The notes beneath the pieces were generated by a model. That model had not been told where the DNA came from. It saw nothing but the letters and a program-made list of their open reading frames with translations, and ran no database searches. From Candidatus Saccharimonadota bacterium (GTDB lineage Bacteria; Patescibacteriota; Saccharimonadia; Saccharimonadales; Saccharimonadaceae): 64,000 nucleotides of DNA. The DNA is taken from the NCBI GenBank assembly GCA_030529135.1, contig JAUMXO010000003.1:43821-107820 (forward strand). Reading direction: 5' to 3'. A program made the position numbers and the translations under genes. This document shows positions 33,561 to 42,376 of this stretch, in pieces (position 1 is the stretch's first letter; every line of letters begins with the position of its first letter).

Positions 33561-33636
33561 TGGAGCCGCGAACCGGGTTTGAACCGGTGACCTTCGCCTT
33601 ACCATGGCGACGCTCTGCCAACTGAGCTATCGCGGC
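33561..33636 (-). tRNA. tRNA-Thr(GGT)
   Basis: 76 bases with encoded CCA. Acceptor GCCGCGA/TCGCGGC, anticodon stem TCGCC/GGCGA around ATGGTAA, T-arm GGTTCAAACCC. 13 bp upstream of tRNA-Tyr in the same transcript. Confidence 0.96.
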
Positions 33637-33704
33637 ACATCTTAATTTGTTAACCTTGCACTGGAATCGTGCTACTTGAACTTTATCTTTCTTAATATGC
33701 TTCA

Positions 33705-33795
33705 GCCGTTTTATCTACCTCAGCTGGTAGCGGGCATCCAGGGGTAAGTGTCTCTCCTTACCATGGATGCGCTCTACCAACTGAGCTATAGCGGC
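33705..33795 (-). ncRNA. Palindromic tRNA-Thr-like element leading the tRNA operon
   Basis: Read leftward, the first 39 bases (GCCGCTATAGCTCAGTTGGT, then AGAGCGCATCCATGGTAAG) copy the 5' half of tRNA-Thr(GGT) including D-arm and anticodon loop. Instead of a 3' half there follows an imperfect reverse complement of the same stretch (CTTACCCCTGGATGCCCGCT then ACCAGCTGAGG). The whole is a ~90-base inverted repeat with an 8-base centre. No TTCRA T-loop and no CCA, so it is not a normal tRNA. It starts about 14 bases after the -10 at 33809-33814. Confidence 0.7.
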
Positions 33796-33808
33796 GTGTT
33801 GTATGTTA

Positions 33809-33814
33809 ATTATA
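33809..33814 (-). promoter_or_regulatory. -10 box of the tRNA operon
   Basis: TATAAT on the minus strand, 14 bp before the tRNA-like element; no clear -35. Confidence 0.6.
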
Positions 33815-33871
33815 TCACGGAAAAACAAAAATGTGTAGTATAATGGACATAAGATAAAAAGGAGTATAGCA

Positions 33872-34633
33872 ATGTTTAGTTTGAAAGGAAAAATAGCAGT
33901 AGTCTCTGGAGCTTCTTCGGGGCTTGGGCAGCAAATGGCAATGGCTTTTGCTCGCCAAGGTGCCAATCTTGTGATTCTAGCAAGAAGAATGGAGCGACTA
34001 GAGGAGTTTAAGCCTAAATTGGAGAAAGCTGGAGCAAAAGAGGTTTTGCCTATTAAATGTGATGTGACTTCTTCCGAAGATATCAATAATGCAGCAAAAG
34101 AGACAGAAAAGAAGTTTGGCCGAGTGGATATTCTTTTAAACTGCGCTGGTTCGTCCAAGGATAAAGGTGTGTTAGATATGACCGATGAGGAGTGGGATTT
34201 TACTATCGCTACTGACGAGACGAGTGTATTTAAGATGACTCGCGCGTTTGCCAATATCATGAAGAAAAATAATTACGGACGAATTATTAATATTGCATCA
34301 ATGTATGGATTGGTGGGGAATACTGAAATTCATACTATTGCTTACCATACCTCTAAAGGTGCAGTAGTGAACTTTACTCGCGCTGTGGCCGCCGAGCTTG
34401 CTACTTCTGGAATTACTTGTAACGCAATTTGCCCTGGTTATTTCGAGACTGAGTTAACCAAGGAGGTGCTTGATACTCCTAGATTTCAGGAATTCGCTAA
34501 AATCCATGTACCAATGGAAAGATACGGTAAGCCTGGCGAGTTAGATGCCGCAGCAATCTTCTTGGCTTCTGAAGAGGCATCTTATGTTACAGGATTAATT
34601 ATGCCAGTAGATGGCGGTTATACAGCAATATAA
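33872..34633 (+). CDS. Short-chain dehydrogenase/reductase
   Basis: 253 residues, AAAGGAG 8 bp before the ATG and TATAAT at about 33838. Classical SDR: cofactor loop SGASSGLG (11-18), NCAGS (about 90), catalytic Ser in NIASMYG (about 142), YHTSK (about 160-164) with Tyr and Lys, and CPGYFETE. Similar to FabG and gluconate 5-dehydrogenase; the substrate cannot be decided. LARR after the second strand suggests NADP(H). First gene of the rightward host operon with rubrerythrin. Confidence 0.9.
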   Translation: MFSLKGKIAVVSGASSGLGQQMAMAFARQGANLVILARRMERLEEFKPKLEKAGAKEVLPIKCDVTSSEDINNAAKETEKKFGRVDILLNCAGSSKDKGVLDMTDEEWDFTIATDETSVFKMTRAFANIMKKNNYGRIINIASMYGLVGNTEIHTIAYHTSKGAVVNFTRAVAAELATSGITCNAICPGYFETELTKEVLDTPRFQEFAKIHVPMERYGKPGELDAAAIFLASEEASYVTGLIMPVDGGYTAI

Positions 34634-34642
34634 AGGAGGAAT

Positions 34643-35188
34643 ATGAACACAATTTACAAAGGTACTAAAACTGAGGAAAATCTAAAAAAAGCTTTTGCTG
34701 GTGAATCTGAGGCTAGAAATAAATATACTTTTTATGCTTCTAAAGCTAAGAAAGATGGCTTTGAACAGATTGCGGCGATTTTTACAGAGACTGCTGATAA
34801 CGAAAAAGAACATGCTAAGATGTGGTATAAGGAGCTTCATGGTGGCGCTATGGAAGATACAGAGACTAACCTAGAAGCTGCGGCGGAAGGCGAGAATTAT
34901 GAGTGGACCGATATGTATAAAGGTTTTGCTGAAACTGCACGCGAAGAAGGTTTTGAAGATTTGGCTAAGAGATTTGAAGAAGTGGCGAAAATCGAAAAAA
35001 CTCACGAAGAAAGATACAGGAAACTCCTTTCTAACATACGTGAGAAGAAAGTATTCTCTAGAGATGGTAGTGCAATTTGGGTATGTCGGAATTGTGGTCA
35101 TGTGGTAGTCGGAAAATCCGCTCCAGAGGTTTGTCCGGTTTGCAATCATCCACAGGCTTACTTTGAATTAAAAGCCAATAACTATTAA
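34643..35188 (+). CDS. rbr: Rubrerythrin
   Basis: 181 residues, AAAGGAGG 5 bp before the ATG, 9 bp after the SDR gene. Ferritin-like diiron domain ([31 protein letters not shown]; later [13 protein letters not shown]) plus C-terminal rubredoxin knuckles VCRNCGH and CPVCNHP holding one iron. It reduces hydrogen peroxide in the cytosol and fits an anaerobic or microaerophilic life, as does NrdD/NrdG further on. Confidence 0.97.
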   Translation: MNTIYKGTKTEENLKKAFAGESEARNKYTFYASKAKKDGFEQIAAIFTETADNEKEHAKMWYKELHGGAMEDTETNLEAAAEGENYEWTDMYKGFAETAREEGFEDLAKRFEEVAKIEKTHEERYRKLLSNIREKKVFSRDGSAIWVCRNCGHVVVGKSAPEVCPVCNHPQAYFELKANNY

Positions 35189-35202
35189 TATGGAATAACC
35201 CT

Positions 35203-37479
35203 ATGAAGTTTAAAGATAGCAATATCCACGATTTTCTGTATACGCCAGGTGCGTCTTATGTGGTGCCTATTTTCCAGCGGCCATATTCTTGGACGGTTGA
35301 TAATGCTAAGGATTTTTTAGCTGATCTTGAAGCCGTTCACGAAAATCCAGAGAAAGAACACTATTTTGGTTCTGTGGTAACTGGTAGCGAAAGATTTGAT
35401 GCGGATATTATCGATGGCCAACAGAGAGTGACTACAACACTTTTGATGTTGACTGCGATTTATCATATTGGGCTTAAGTTTCCAGACAAACTTTCGCTTG
35501 ATCATTATAAGACGGATGATATAAATGAAAAATTTTTATTTAATCCTAATGCTAGAGATGATATAGAACAGAATCGGATTAAATTACGCACAGTGACCGT
35601 AGATGATGAAATCTTTGAAAAAATCTATAGATTGTATGCAAAAAAAGATGGAAAATTAGAAACAAGCGATGATTTGACTGCCGTCGAAAAGAGTAGCAGA
35701 TTATATTTGGTATATAGATATTTTTATGATTATTTTAAAGACAAATCTGAACTTTCTACTTACGTGACAGATCTAGAGAGGTTTTTGGTCGTACAAATTC
35801 TGATAGATACTACGAATGGTGATGACGCGCAGAGGATATTCGAAAGTATTAATTCCACCGGTGAGCCACTTAGTAATGGTGACAAGATTAGAAATTTTGC
35901 ACTAATGCTAAGTGATCAAAAAATACGTAAAAGAGTATATGATGATTACTGGATGAAGATAGAAAGAGCTTTGGTAAAGGTAAATTCAGATGAGGAACTA
36001 TCAGAATTTTTCCGTTTTTATCTTATGAGCATTAGGCAGGTGGAAATTAAGCAACGTGAAGTCTACCCTAAATTTAGAAATTATTTCAAAGAGTGTATTC
36101 CAGATGATACCGATGAGAATATGGTAATTTCGATGTTTGGAGAAATGAAAAACTATTTGGACTACTATCTGCTTTTAAAATATCACAAGACTGCTATGTC
36201 AAAAATAAATAGCGATGAGTTCAGGAGTAAATGTGATCTAGATTTGGCGTTGGCGGCATTTAGGTTAGCATATCTTAAAATTGAAACCCCATTTCCTTTC
36301 TTAATGCGGGCGCTTAATGAATACAATAATAATCGTATAACCAGAGAAGATATGCTCAACATCTTTAATATTGTAGAGTCCTATTTGGTAAGAAGGTTAA
36401 TTGCCGGAAATGGCACGACTAGTATTAACAAAGTATTCCAGAGCTTGCACAAGAATATTACTAATGCAATGGCGAAATTTGATGGGGTGTCTTATGTCGA
36501 TGCAATGTCTAGAATACTGTTAGATTATGATGGTGATATGGAATTTCCGGATGATAAGAAAATCGCGGATGCTATAGCTACTAAAGATTTCTATAACATT
36601 CGTGGGCAATATAAATTGTTTATTCTGTATTCGATTAATGATCAAGGGAAAGAATCTAAATACCTTGAGCAATCATTAAATGATCAGGGTGAGAAAGCCT
36701 TAAATTTTTCAATTGAACATGTGATGCCTCAGACCTTATCTGATAGATGGAAGGAAAAATTAGGTGAGAACTGGTATGATATACACGAAAAATATCTTCA
36801 TACACTGGCAAATCTAACTTTGACTGGATATAATAGTGAATATTCAAATCTGCTATTTGTGGATGACAAATGTCCTGAGGGTGGTAAAGATAAAAAGACT
36901 TTGATTGACAAAAACGGGGATGAAGTAGGTCTAGCTTATAGTTCTTTGCCAATCAATGCATATTTTAGAACTATCAGTAAGTGGGATGAAGAAGAAATAA
37001 ATAATCGGGCCAAATGGTTGACCCAGAGAGTGAAGCAGACCTGGAAGCTTCCTGTAACTTCGTTCGTGTTTCCTGACAATACGATTAAGAAAACTATTGA
37101 TGAAGATTTTGATTATCGCGATAGAACGCTAAAGGAATATTCTATACTTGGGGAGACCTACTCTGCATCGGGCAAATCATGGTACTATATATATGCTCAT
37201 ATTATGCATTTGATATTTGAAGCTTATCCAGAACTTTATCAAAAATTTACCGAAAATGAAGTGCTTAGAAAATCCTATATTTTAAGTGAGAAGAGGCATA
37301 AAAGCGATCGGCCGCTAGATTTGTTTGGTGACGATATTAATGAAGATGACGCGCACTATTTCCTAAATTCTAATTCGAGTACAAATGAGAAAGTAAAAAT
37401 TATTAGACAAGTTTTAGACCTTCTTTCCGAAGAGGATGCGGACGCTTTAAATATTTCTTTTGCGATTGAACAGAAATAA
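35203..37479 (+). CDS. GmrSD-type restriction protein (DUF262 + DUF1524)
   Basis: 758 residues. N-terminal ParB-like DUF262 domain: VPIFQRPYSW (about 22-31) and DIIDGQQRVTT (about 68-78). A middle helical region follows. DUF1524 HNH-type nuclease: IEHVMPQTL (about 505-513) and LANLTLTGYN (about 534-543). A C-terminal extension from about 630 has YYIYAHIMHLIFEAYPELY. This architecture is a single-chain type IV restriction enzyme acting on modified DNA, by analogy with GmrSD. It stands between rubrerythrin and a terminator. Confidence 0.9.
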   Translation: MKFKDSNIHDFLYTPGASYVVPIFQRPYSWTVDNAKDFLADLEAVHENPEKEHYFGSVVTGSERFDADIIDGQQRVTTTLLMLTAIYHIGLKFPDKLSLDHYKTDDINEKFLFNPNARDDIEQNRIKLRTVTVDDEIFEKIYRLYAKKDGKLETSDDLTAVEKSSRLYLVYRYFYDYFKDKSELSTYVTDLERFLVVQILIDTTNGDDAQRIFESINSTGEPLSNGDKIRNFALMLSDQKIRKRVYDDYWMKIERALVKVNSDEELSEFFRFYLMSIRQVEIKQREVYPKFRNYFKECIPDDTDENMVISMFGEMKNYLDYYLLLKYHKTAMSKINSDEFRSKCDLDLALAAFRLAYLKIETPFPFLMRALNEYNNNRITREDMLNIFNIVESYLVRRLIAGNGTTSINKVFQSLHKNITNAMAKFDGVSYVDAMSRILLDYDGDMEFPDDKKIADAIATKDFYNIRGQYKLFILYSINDQGKESKYLEQSLNDQGEKALNFSIEHVMPQTLSDRWKEKLGENWYDIHEKYLHTLANLTLTGYNSEYSNLLFVDDKCPEGGKDKKTLIDKNGDEVGLAYSSLPINAYFRTISKWDEEEINNRAKWLTQRVKQTWKLPVTSFVFPDNTIKKTIDEDFDYRDRTLKEYSILGETYSASGKSWYYIYAHIMHLIFEAYPELYQKFTENEVLRKSYILSEKRHKSDRPLDLFGDDINEDDAHYFLNSNSSTNEKVKIIRQVLDLLSEEDADALNISFAIEQK

Positions 37480-37480
37480 A

Positions 37481-37509
37481 AAATAACCCGTTAAAACGGG
37501 TTATTTTTT
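37481..37509. terminator. Bidirectional terminator
   Basis: AAATAACCCG-ttaaaa-CGGGTTATTT with A- and T-runs, between convergent genes. Confidence 0.9.
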
Positions 37510-37518
37510 GTGATTATT

Positions 37519-38061
37519 TTAGGCGTTCACGGCTTTCTTGTTATATTTAGCTTTGCCGAAACCAAGTATCAAAGTGAAAATATACGGGAAGAAGATGATT
37601 CCGAGAGTATATCCAACACCTTTGCCAAAAGCTTTTGCTAGCTTGATCGCGATGGCAACTTCCATAATGATGCTAGTGACACAGGAAATAACGATACCAA
37701 TGATGTAAGTTGGGTATTTGCTAAGGTCTACACTATAATCCAAATGATAACCTGTGGCATCCTCTATGTATGGTGGCATATTTACGGCCATCAGAATGCT
37801 GGCGATGATGCTTACGCATAGCATGGCCCAGAACCAGTTTTTAACCCCACAGATTTTAAATAGAATGTAGACATCGTAAATTGGAATAAGAATTTTCCAA
37901 CCTTTTTCGCCGGCTTTTTCGAAAATTCTCCAGCCTGCGATAATTAAAAGAACGGTTATAATCAAACCGATAACGAGTACGCTACTAAGAAGGCCTCCAG
38001 CGAATGCTGCTTCTGTAGGCGTCAAATCGTTAATTGATGTTAGTGTGTATGTAGTATCCAT
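37519..38061 (-). CDS. Membrane protein, DUF5684-like
   Basis: 180 residues, AAAGGAG 6 bp before the ATG and TATAAT about 35 bp upstream. Four hydrophobic helices (about 24-46, 72-92, 115-137, 143-172). The segment WRIFEKAGEKGWKILIPIYD after helix 1 is the signature of a family often annotated DUF5684 or signal peptidase-associated. No catalytic residues are seen. Location: cytoplasmic membrane. Function unknown. Confidence 0.8.
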   Translation of the reverse strand: MDTTYTLTSINDLTPTEAAFAGGLLSSVLVIGLIITVLLIIAGWRIFEKAGEKGWKILIPIYDVYILFKICGVKNWFWAMLCVSIIASILMAVNMPPYIEDATGYHLDYSVDLSKYPTYIIGIVISCVTSIIMEVAIAIKLAKAFGKGVGYTLGIIFFPYIFTLILGFGKAKYNKKAVNA

Positions 38062-38131
38062 ATACTCCTTTCTACTACTTTGTATTATTTCTATTATATC
38101 ATGTTTATGCTAAAGTCAACAATAAAAAATG

Positions 38132-38150
38132 CAAGCATTTTTGCTTGCTT
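38132..38150 (-). terminator. Terminator of tRNA-Thr(TGT)
   Basis: Leftward GCAAGC-aaaaat-GCTTGC followed by ATTTTTT. A second hairpin CGAGAG-caag-CTCTCG (38208-38224) lies between it and the tRNA. Confidence 0.7.
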
Positions 38151-38252
38151 TTCTCTCGTGGAGCCGACTGTACGGAGTACGCCCTGCTCCACTCGGAAAA
38201 CAAAATACGAGAGCAAGCTCTCGATTTTATTTTCTCTCGTGGAGCCGACTGT
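38149..38252. repeat. Duplicated tRNA-Thr(TGT) 3' end
   Basis: A 23-bp string starting TTTTCTCTCGTGGAGCCGAC occurs at 38149-38171 and again at 38230-38252, 81 bp apart. The second copy is the real acceptor end of the tRNA with its flank; the first is a detached copy. This is what integration and later loss of an element at a tRNA gene leaves behind. Confidence 0.8.
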
Positions 38253-38315
38253 CAGGCTTGAACTGACGACCTACGGTTTACAAAACCGTTGCTCTACCAA
38301 CTGAGCTAAGTCGGC
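38240..38315 (-). tRNA. tRNA-Thr(TGT)
   Basis: 76 bases with CCA. Acceptor GCCGACT/AGTCGGC, anticodon loop TTTGTAA (TGT), T-arm AGTTCAAGCCT. Confidence 0.95.
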
Positions 38316-38408
38316 ACTACGTGCCGTAGCGTCCCAAGGGGCTATCGGCGTCTTCTATGATTATAACATACTTTGGCGTTTTTTAAGAAATTTTGTTATA
38401 ATTGGCTC

Positions 38409-39566
38409 ATGGATATAATTTTAGGTGTGACAGGGGGAATAATAATAATTTTGCTTATAATAGTAATCTTTTTAGTTCTGAAGAAAAGGCCGGAAGGTGA
38501 TGGTGCTGATTTTAAGAAGATGGAGGAGCGACTGATTCGGATGGAAGGCGAAATTGCAAAACTTAATCCTGAGATTGATCGAAATTTTCGCGAAAATCGC
38601 AAGGAAATTGCAGATAATCTTGAACGAATTCAAACTAGCAATGAAAAAGGTCTTGAACAGGTAAGAACATCGAACGAGAAAAAACTCGAAGAGATGCGAG
38701 AAACGGTAGATGAAAAATTAAAAGCCTCGGTAGAAAAACGCTTTGACGAAAGTTTTAAAACTATTTCCGAACAACTTTCGGAGGTTTATAAGGGGCTTGG
38801 CGAAATGAAGGGGTTAGCTAGTGGTGTAGGGGATCTTAAAAAAGTAATGGAAGGCGTAAAAACTCGTGGAATTTATGGTGAAGTCCAACTTGGTGCAATT
38901 ATCGAGGATGTGCTTTCCAAAAATCAGTATGAAGAAAATATCATTACGAAAACAGGCTCGAATGATCGGGTGGAATTTGCAGTGAAGATGCCAGGTAAGG
39001 AGACCGATGTCTTTTTGCCAATAGATTCTAAATTTCCTGTAGAAAATTATTCCAGGCTGATTGCCGCCTATGATAGTGGTAATAAAACAGAGATAGCGGA
39101 ATATCAGAAAGCGCTTGCTTTAGATGTAAAAGAGCAGGCAAAGAAGATTTCTACAAAGTATCTTGATCCGCCAAAGACAACGGATTTTGGGATGATGTTT
39201 GTACCTACCGAATCTCTTTATGCGGAAATTATTCGAATTCCAGGACTTTCAGATGAAATTAGGCAAAAGTATAACATCGCGATTGCTTCGCCATCGACGC
39301 TTCCGGTGATGCTTTCTGGGCTTCTGATGGGTTTCAGAACGGTGGCTATCGAGAAACGTTCAGCAGAGGTCTGGCAAATACTTGGTGCAGTAAAAGCTCA
39401 GTTTGGCAAGTTCGGCGATCTTTTGGAAGGTGTACAAAAGAAACTGCAGGAATCTGCTAACAAAATTGAATCCGCTAAGACCACTTCTCGTCAAATCGAA
39501 AAGAAATTGAAGACCGTAGAGGAGTTACCAGAAGCTGATTCGGTGAAATTAATCGGTGAAATTTAA
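38409..39566 (+). CDS. rmuC: DNA recombination protein RmuC
   Basis: 385 residues from ATG 38409; TATAAT at 38397-38402 is only 6 bp upstream, so the mRNA is probably leaderless and the longer frame start is unlikely. N-terminal membrane helix (about 3-26), coiled coil (about 35-125), then the RmuC nuclease-like domain: GVKTRGIYGEVQLGAIIED and LPIDSKFPVENY, later PSTLPVMLSGLLMGF. It limits DNA inversions and is a membrane-anchored predicted PD-(D/E)XK-type nuclease. Confidence 0.93.
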   Translation: MDIILGVTGGIIIILLIIVIFLVLKKRPEGDGADFKKMEERLIRMEGEIAKLNPEIDRNFRENRKEIADNLERIQTSNEKGLEQVRTSNEKKLEEMRETVDEKLKASVEKRFDESFKTISEQLSEVYKGLGEMKGLASGVGDLKKVMEGVKTRGIYGEVQLGAIIEDVLSKNQYEENIITKTGSNDRVEFAVKMPGKETDVFLPIDSKFPVENYSRLIAAYDSGNKTEIAEYQKALALDVKEQAKKISTKYLDPPKTTDFGMMFVPTESLYAEIIRIPGLSDEIRQKYNIAIASPSTLPVMLSGLLMGFRTVAIEKRSAEVWQILGAVKAQFGKFGDLLEGVQKKLQESANKIESAKTTSRQIEKKLKTVEELPEADSVKLIGEI

Positions 39567-39572
39567 GAAGCT

Positions 39573-40241
39573 CTAGAAACCGCGGATGGCATCAAATGGG
39601 AAAAGCCTAAAGATGACTGGGCCGACGATGCGACAATAAGGAATGGTGCCAAGACCATTTCTAGAGTCCCATGAATTTGACCCCTCGCGATTATCACCGG
39701 AAACAAATAATTCTCCTTCTGGTACAGTAGTATCAACTTCACCAGAGGTAAATTGCTTTGGCCCATCATTTTCGGAAACTCGCCAAGCCGAATCGTAAAT
39801 AAAGCCTTCTGGATGTTCGCTATTGTAGATAGTCATAATTCCATCTTTGACTATGACGCGTTCTCCAGGAAATGCAATAACACGTTTGATGATGTATTGA
39901 TCGCTGATATTTTCTGGTGCAGTGCAGGTCATGGGATTTTCGACACCAGCTTTTTTATACTCTCTTACTGAACGATCATTTTCATTCATGAACACAATGA
40001 TTTGTCCTCTTTCTGGGACGTATTCTTGACCCATGAAATGCGCCCAAGAAACAGCGGCGCGATTGACTACTACGCGATCGTCATTTTTAAGAGTGTTTTC
40101 CATGCTAGAACCGACTACGTTGTACGAACGATATATATAGGTATTTAAAAATATTGTACATAAAACTATTGCTATTACGAATCCGGCTAAGCTTAAAACA
40201 TCTTTTGCTATGGGGTGTTTTTGAAAAAAAGTTGGCTCCAT
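39573..40241 (-). CDS. lepB: Signal peptidase I
   Basis: 222 residues. One N-terminal membrane helix (about 12-32), catalytic Ser in GSSMENTL (about 41), catalytic Lys in IIKRVIAFPGE (about 113), and the SGDNREGSNSWDSR box. It cleaves signal peptides of secreted proteins on the outer face of the membrane. TATAAT at 40248-40253 is 6 bp upstream of the ATG (leaderless). Convergent with rmuC, 6 bp apart. Confidence 0.95.
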   Translation of the reverse strand: MEPTFFQKHPIAKDVLSLAGFVIAIVLCTIFLNTYIYRSYNVVGSSMENTLKNDDRVVVNRAAVSWAHFMGQEYVPERGQIIVFMNENDRSVREYKKAGVENPMTCTAPENISDQYIIKRVIAFPGERVIVKDGIMTIYNSEHPEGFIYDSAWRVSENDGPKQFTSGEVDTTVPEGELFVSGDNREGSNSWDSRNGLGTIPYCRIVGPVIFRLFPFDAIRGF

Positions 40242-40298
40242 TTTTTTATTATAGCACTTTTTAAGCTTTATTTAAAAAATTTGGTATAATATAATGGT

Positions 40299-41087
40299 AT
40301 GGCAGATTATATATTCGCTAGAAAATCTCGAAATATTGCATCCAGTGCAGTACATGTGCTTTTAAATATTTTACTTGGTATGGGTGCGGTGTTAATTACG
40401 GTGTTTAGTGCTAATCCAGCGCTTGGAATTATTCTAGTAATAATGTCAAAGTGGCGGGTCTTTGCAGTACGTAGTCGATATCTTCTGATTAATATAAAAT
40501 CAAATTTAGTTGATTTAATCGTTGGGCTATCTGTAGTGATTTTATCTTATTATGGTGGGAGTTCGTTGGCTCCGGTTCACTTTGTTTTGATGGCTCTATA
40601 TGTAATATGGCTTTTGTTTATTAAGCCTATGTCTTCAGAGAAAGCGAATTTAGTTCAGTCTTTGGTTGCGGTATTTTTAGGAACTTCTGCCTCCACGATT
40701 ATGTCGGCAAATCTTAACTCAGTGATTTTAGCAGTGCTGCTTGCAGGTTTAATTGGTTATGCAGCTAGTCGTCATGTGTTAGTACAGACCGAGTCGGAGG
40801 ATTTTACTTTGACGACCTTGGCTTGCGGATTAGTTTTTGCTGAGATTGCATGGTTGTGCTATTCTTGGGGGATTATATATACTTTTGGTAGTACAGGAAT
40901 TCGAATACCTCAGGCTGCAATAATTTTGACGATTTTTGCTTTTGTGTATGACTATGCGAGGCAAGCGATGATATTATATAGAGAAGACTTTAGATTTCGG
41001 AATATCATAGGGCCAGTCTTCTTTGGTATAATTTTAATCGGTATAATTGTGATTTTCTTTAGTAAACCAGCGTTTAATATTTTTTAA
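40299..41087 (+). CDS. Polytopic membrane protein of unknown function
   Basis: 262 residues with about eight hydrophobic helices and very few charged residues. TGGTATAAT (TATAAT 40285-40290) stands 8 bp before the ATG. The N-terminus (FARKSRNIASSAVHVLLNIL) is positively charged, so it should face the cytoplasm. No transporter motif is recognised. It precedes the HtrA gene by 18 bp and may share its transcript. Confidence 0.8.
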   Translation: MADYIFARKSRNIASSAVHVLLNILLGMGAVLITVFSANPALGIILVIMSKWRVFAVRSRYLLINIKSNLVDLIVGLSVVILSYYGGSSLAPVHFVLMALYVIWLLFIKPMSSEKANLVQSLVAVFLGTSASTIMSANLNSVILAVLLAGLIGYAASRHVLVQTESEDFTLTTLACGLVFAEIAWLCYSWGIIYTFGSTGIRIPQAAIILTIFAFVYDYARQAMILYREDFRFRNIIGPVFFGIILIGIIVIFFSKPAFNIF

Positions 41088-41105
41088 TAAAAGAAAGGGT
41101 GAAAA

Positions 41106-42326
41106 ATGGTAAAAAAAGAACTAGAAAAAAACGAAGAAACAACTACCGAAGCGACAATAGTTGAGAATACACCAGAAAAAGAATGTAGTTGCGAAAATTG
41201 TAAATGCAGAGGTGGCAACAAAACTGCTATCGTTTTATCTTCTGTAGCATTGGTAGCGGCTTTAACTTCGACTGTTTTTTCGGTCCTTAGCTATCAGAAG
41301 TCGGTTCAGCCTTTGACGATTCTTAACTCTGGTGCGGATGGAAATTCAGCGAGTTTTGTGGAGGGTTCAGTAGCGGATATCGTGGATAAAGTTTCTAAGA
41401 GCGTAGTATCAATTGTAACTTCGATCAAAGGTGCTAGCTATTTTGGGCAGAGTTATAGTTCTCAGGCAGCAGGGACGGGGATTGTAGTGTCTTCGGATGG
41501 ATACATTTTAACTAATAAGCATGTAATTGACGGAGCTTCTTCTATATCTGTAGTGTTGGATGATGGTACTACATATAATGATGTGGAGGTAAAAGTAGTG
41601 GATCCTTTGAATGACGTGGCTTTCCTTAAAATTAAGGATGCCTCAGATTTGACTCCAGCGACACTAGGTGATTCAAAGACGATTCAGGCTGGGCAGCAAG
41701 TGATTGCGATTGGCAATGCGCTTGGACAGTATCAAAATACCGTTACTTCTGGTGTAGTTTCTGGTACTGGACGGACGCTTACCGCTACTGATTCTACTGG
41801 TTCAGTGAGTGAGAAACTTTCTGATATGATTCAAACGGATGCAGCAATTAACTCTGGAAATTCGGGCGGTCCGCTTATCAATGCTGGTGGTCAGGTAATT
41901 GGTATTAATACTGCGAACTCTTATTCGGCAGAAAATATGGGTTTTGCGATTCCGATCGGGGCAGTGAAGGGTATGCTTGCGCAACTTACTGAAAAGGGCG
42001 AGGCCTCGAGAGCCTATCTTGGTGTATATACTACAGAAATTACTGCCGATGCAGCGAAGAGTTATAATCTACCGGTAACTAGTGGCGCCTATTTATATTC
42101 TTCTGGAGCCTACTCTTCAATCGTGTCTGGTTCACCAGCGGATAAGGCTGGCTTGAAAGATAAAGATATTATTATAGCCGTAAATGGAGCAAAAATTGGT
42201 GCAGCAGGATCTCTTTCGACCCTGATTGGCGAATATAAACCTGGCGATACCGTACAACTTACAGTGATTAGGGAAGGAAAAGAGATCGGAGTGAATGTAA
42301 CCTTAGAGGGTTATAAAGATAAATAA
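41106..42326 (+). CDS. htrA: HtrA/DegP-like serine protease
   Basis: 406 residues, AAAGGG before the ATG. A cytoplasmic N-tail holds a Cys-rich cluster (ECSCENCKCRGGNK, about 27-40), then one membrane helix (about 43-63). Trypsin-like domain: His in LTNKHVIDGA (about 138), Asp in DPLNDVAFLK (about 169), Ser in NSGNSGGPL (about 252). A PDZ domain is at about 305-395. It degrades misfolded proteins outside the membrane. The Cys-rich tail before the membrane helix is unusual and may bind metal. Confidence 0.95.
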   Translation: MVKKELEKNEETTTEATIVENTPEKECSCENCKCRGGNKTAIVLSSVALVAALTSTVFSVLSYQKSVQPLTILNSGADGNSASFVEGSVADIVDKVSKSVVSIVTSIKGASYFGQSYSSQAAGTGIVVSSDGYILTNKHVIDGASSISVVLDDGTTYNDVEVKVVDPLNDVAFLKIKDASDLTPATLGDSKTIQAGQQVIAIGNALGQYQNTVTSGVVSGTGRTLTATDSTGSVSEKLSDMIQTDAAINSGNSGGPLINAGGQVIGINTANSYSAENMGFAIPIGAVKGMLAQLTEKGEASRAYLGVYTTEITADAAKSYNLPVTSGAYLYSSGAYSSIVSGSPADKAGLKDKDIIIAVNGAKIGAAGSLSTLIGEYKPGDTVQLTVIREGKEIGVNVTLEGYKDK

Positions 42327-42340
42327 TTATTTTTATAATA

Positions 42341-42376
42341 AAAAATGAACCAGATTCCGTCACTGGTTCATTTTTT
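42341..42376. terminator. Bidirectional terminator between htrA and prmC
   Basis: AAAAATGAACCAG-attccgtca-CTGGTTCATTTTTT; it overlaps the prmC stop. Confidence 0.92.

Noticed and set aside
33715..34260. 181-residue leftward frame over the SDR start
   Set aside because: It is antisense to a clear SDR and ends in translated tRNA sequence, so it is a shadow frame.
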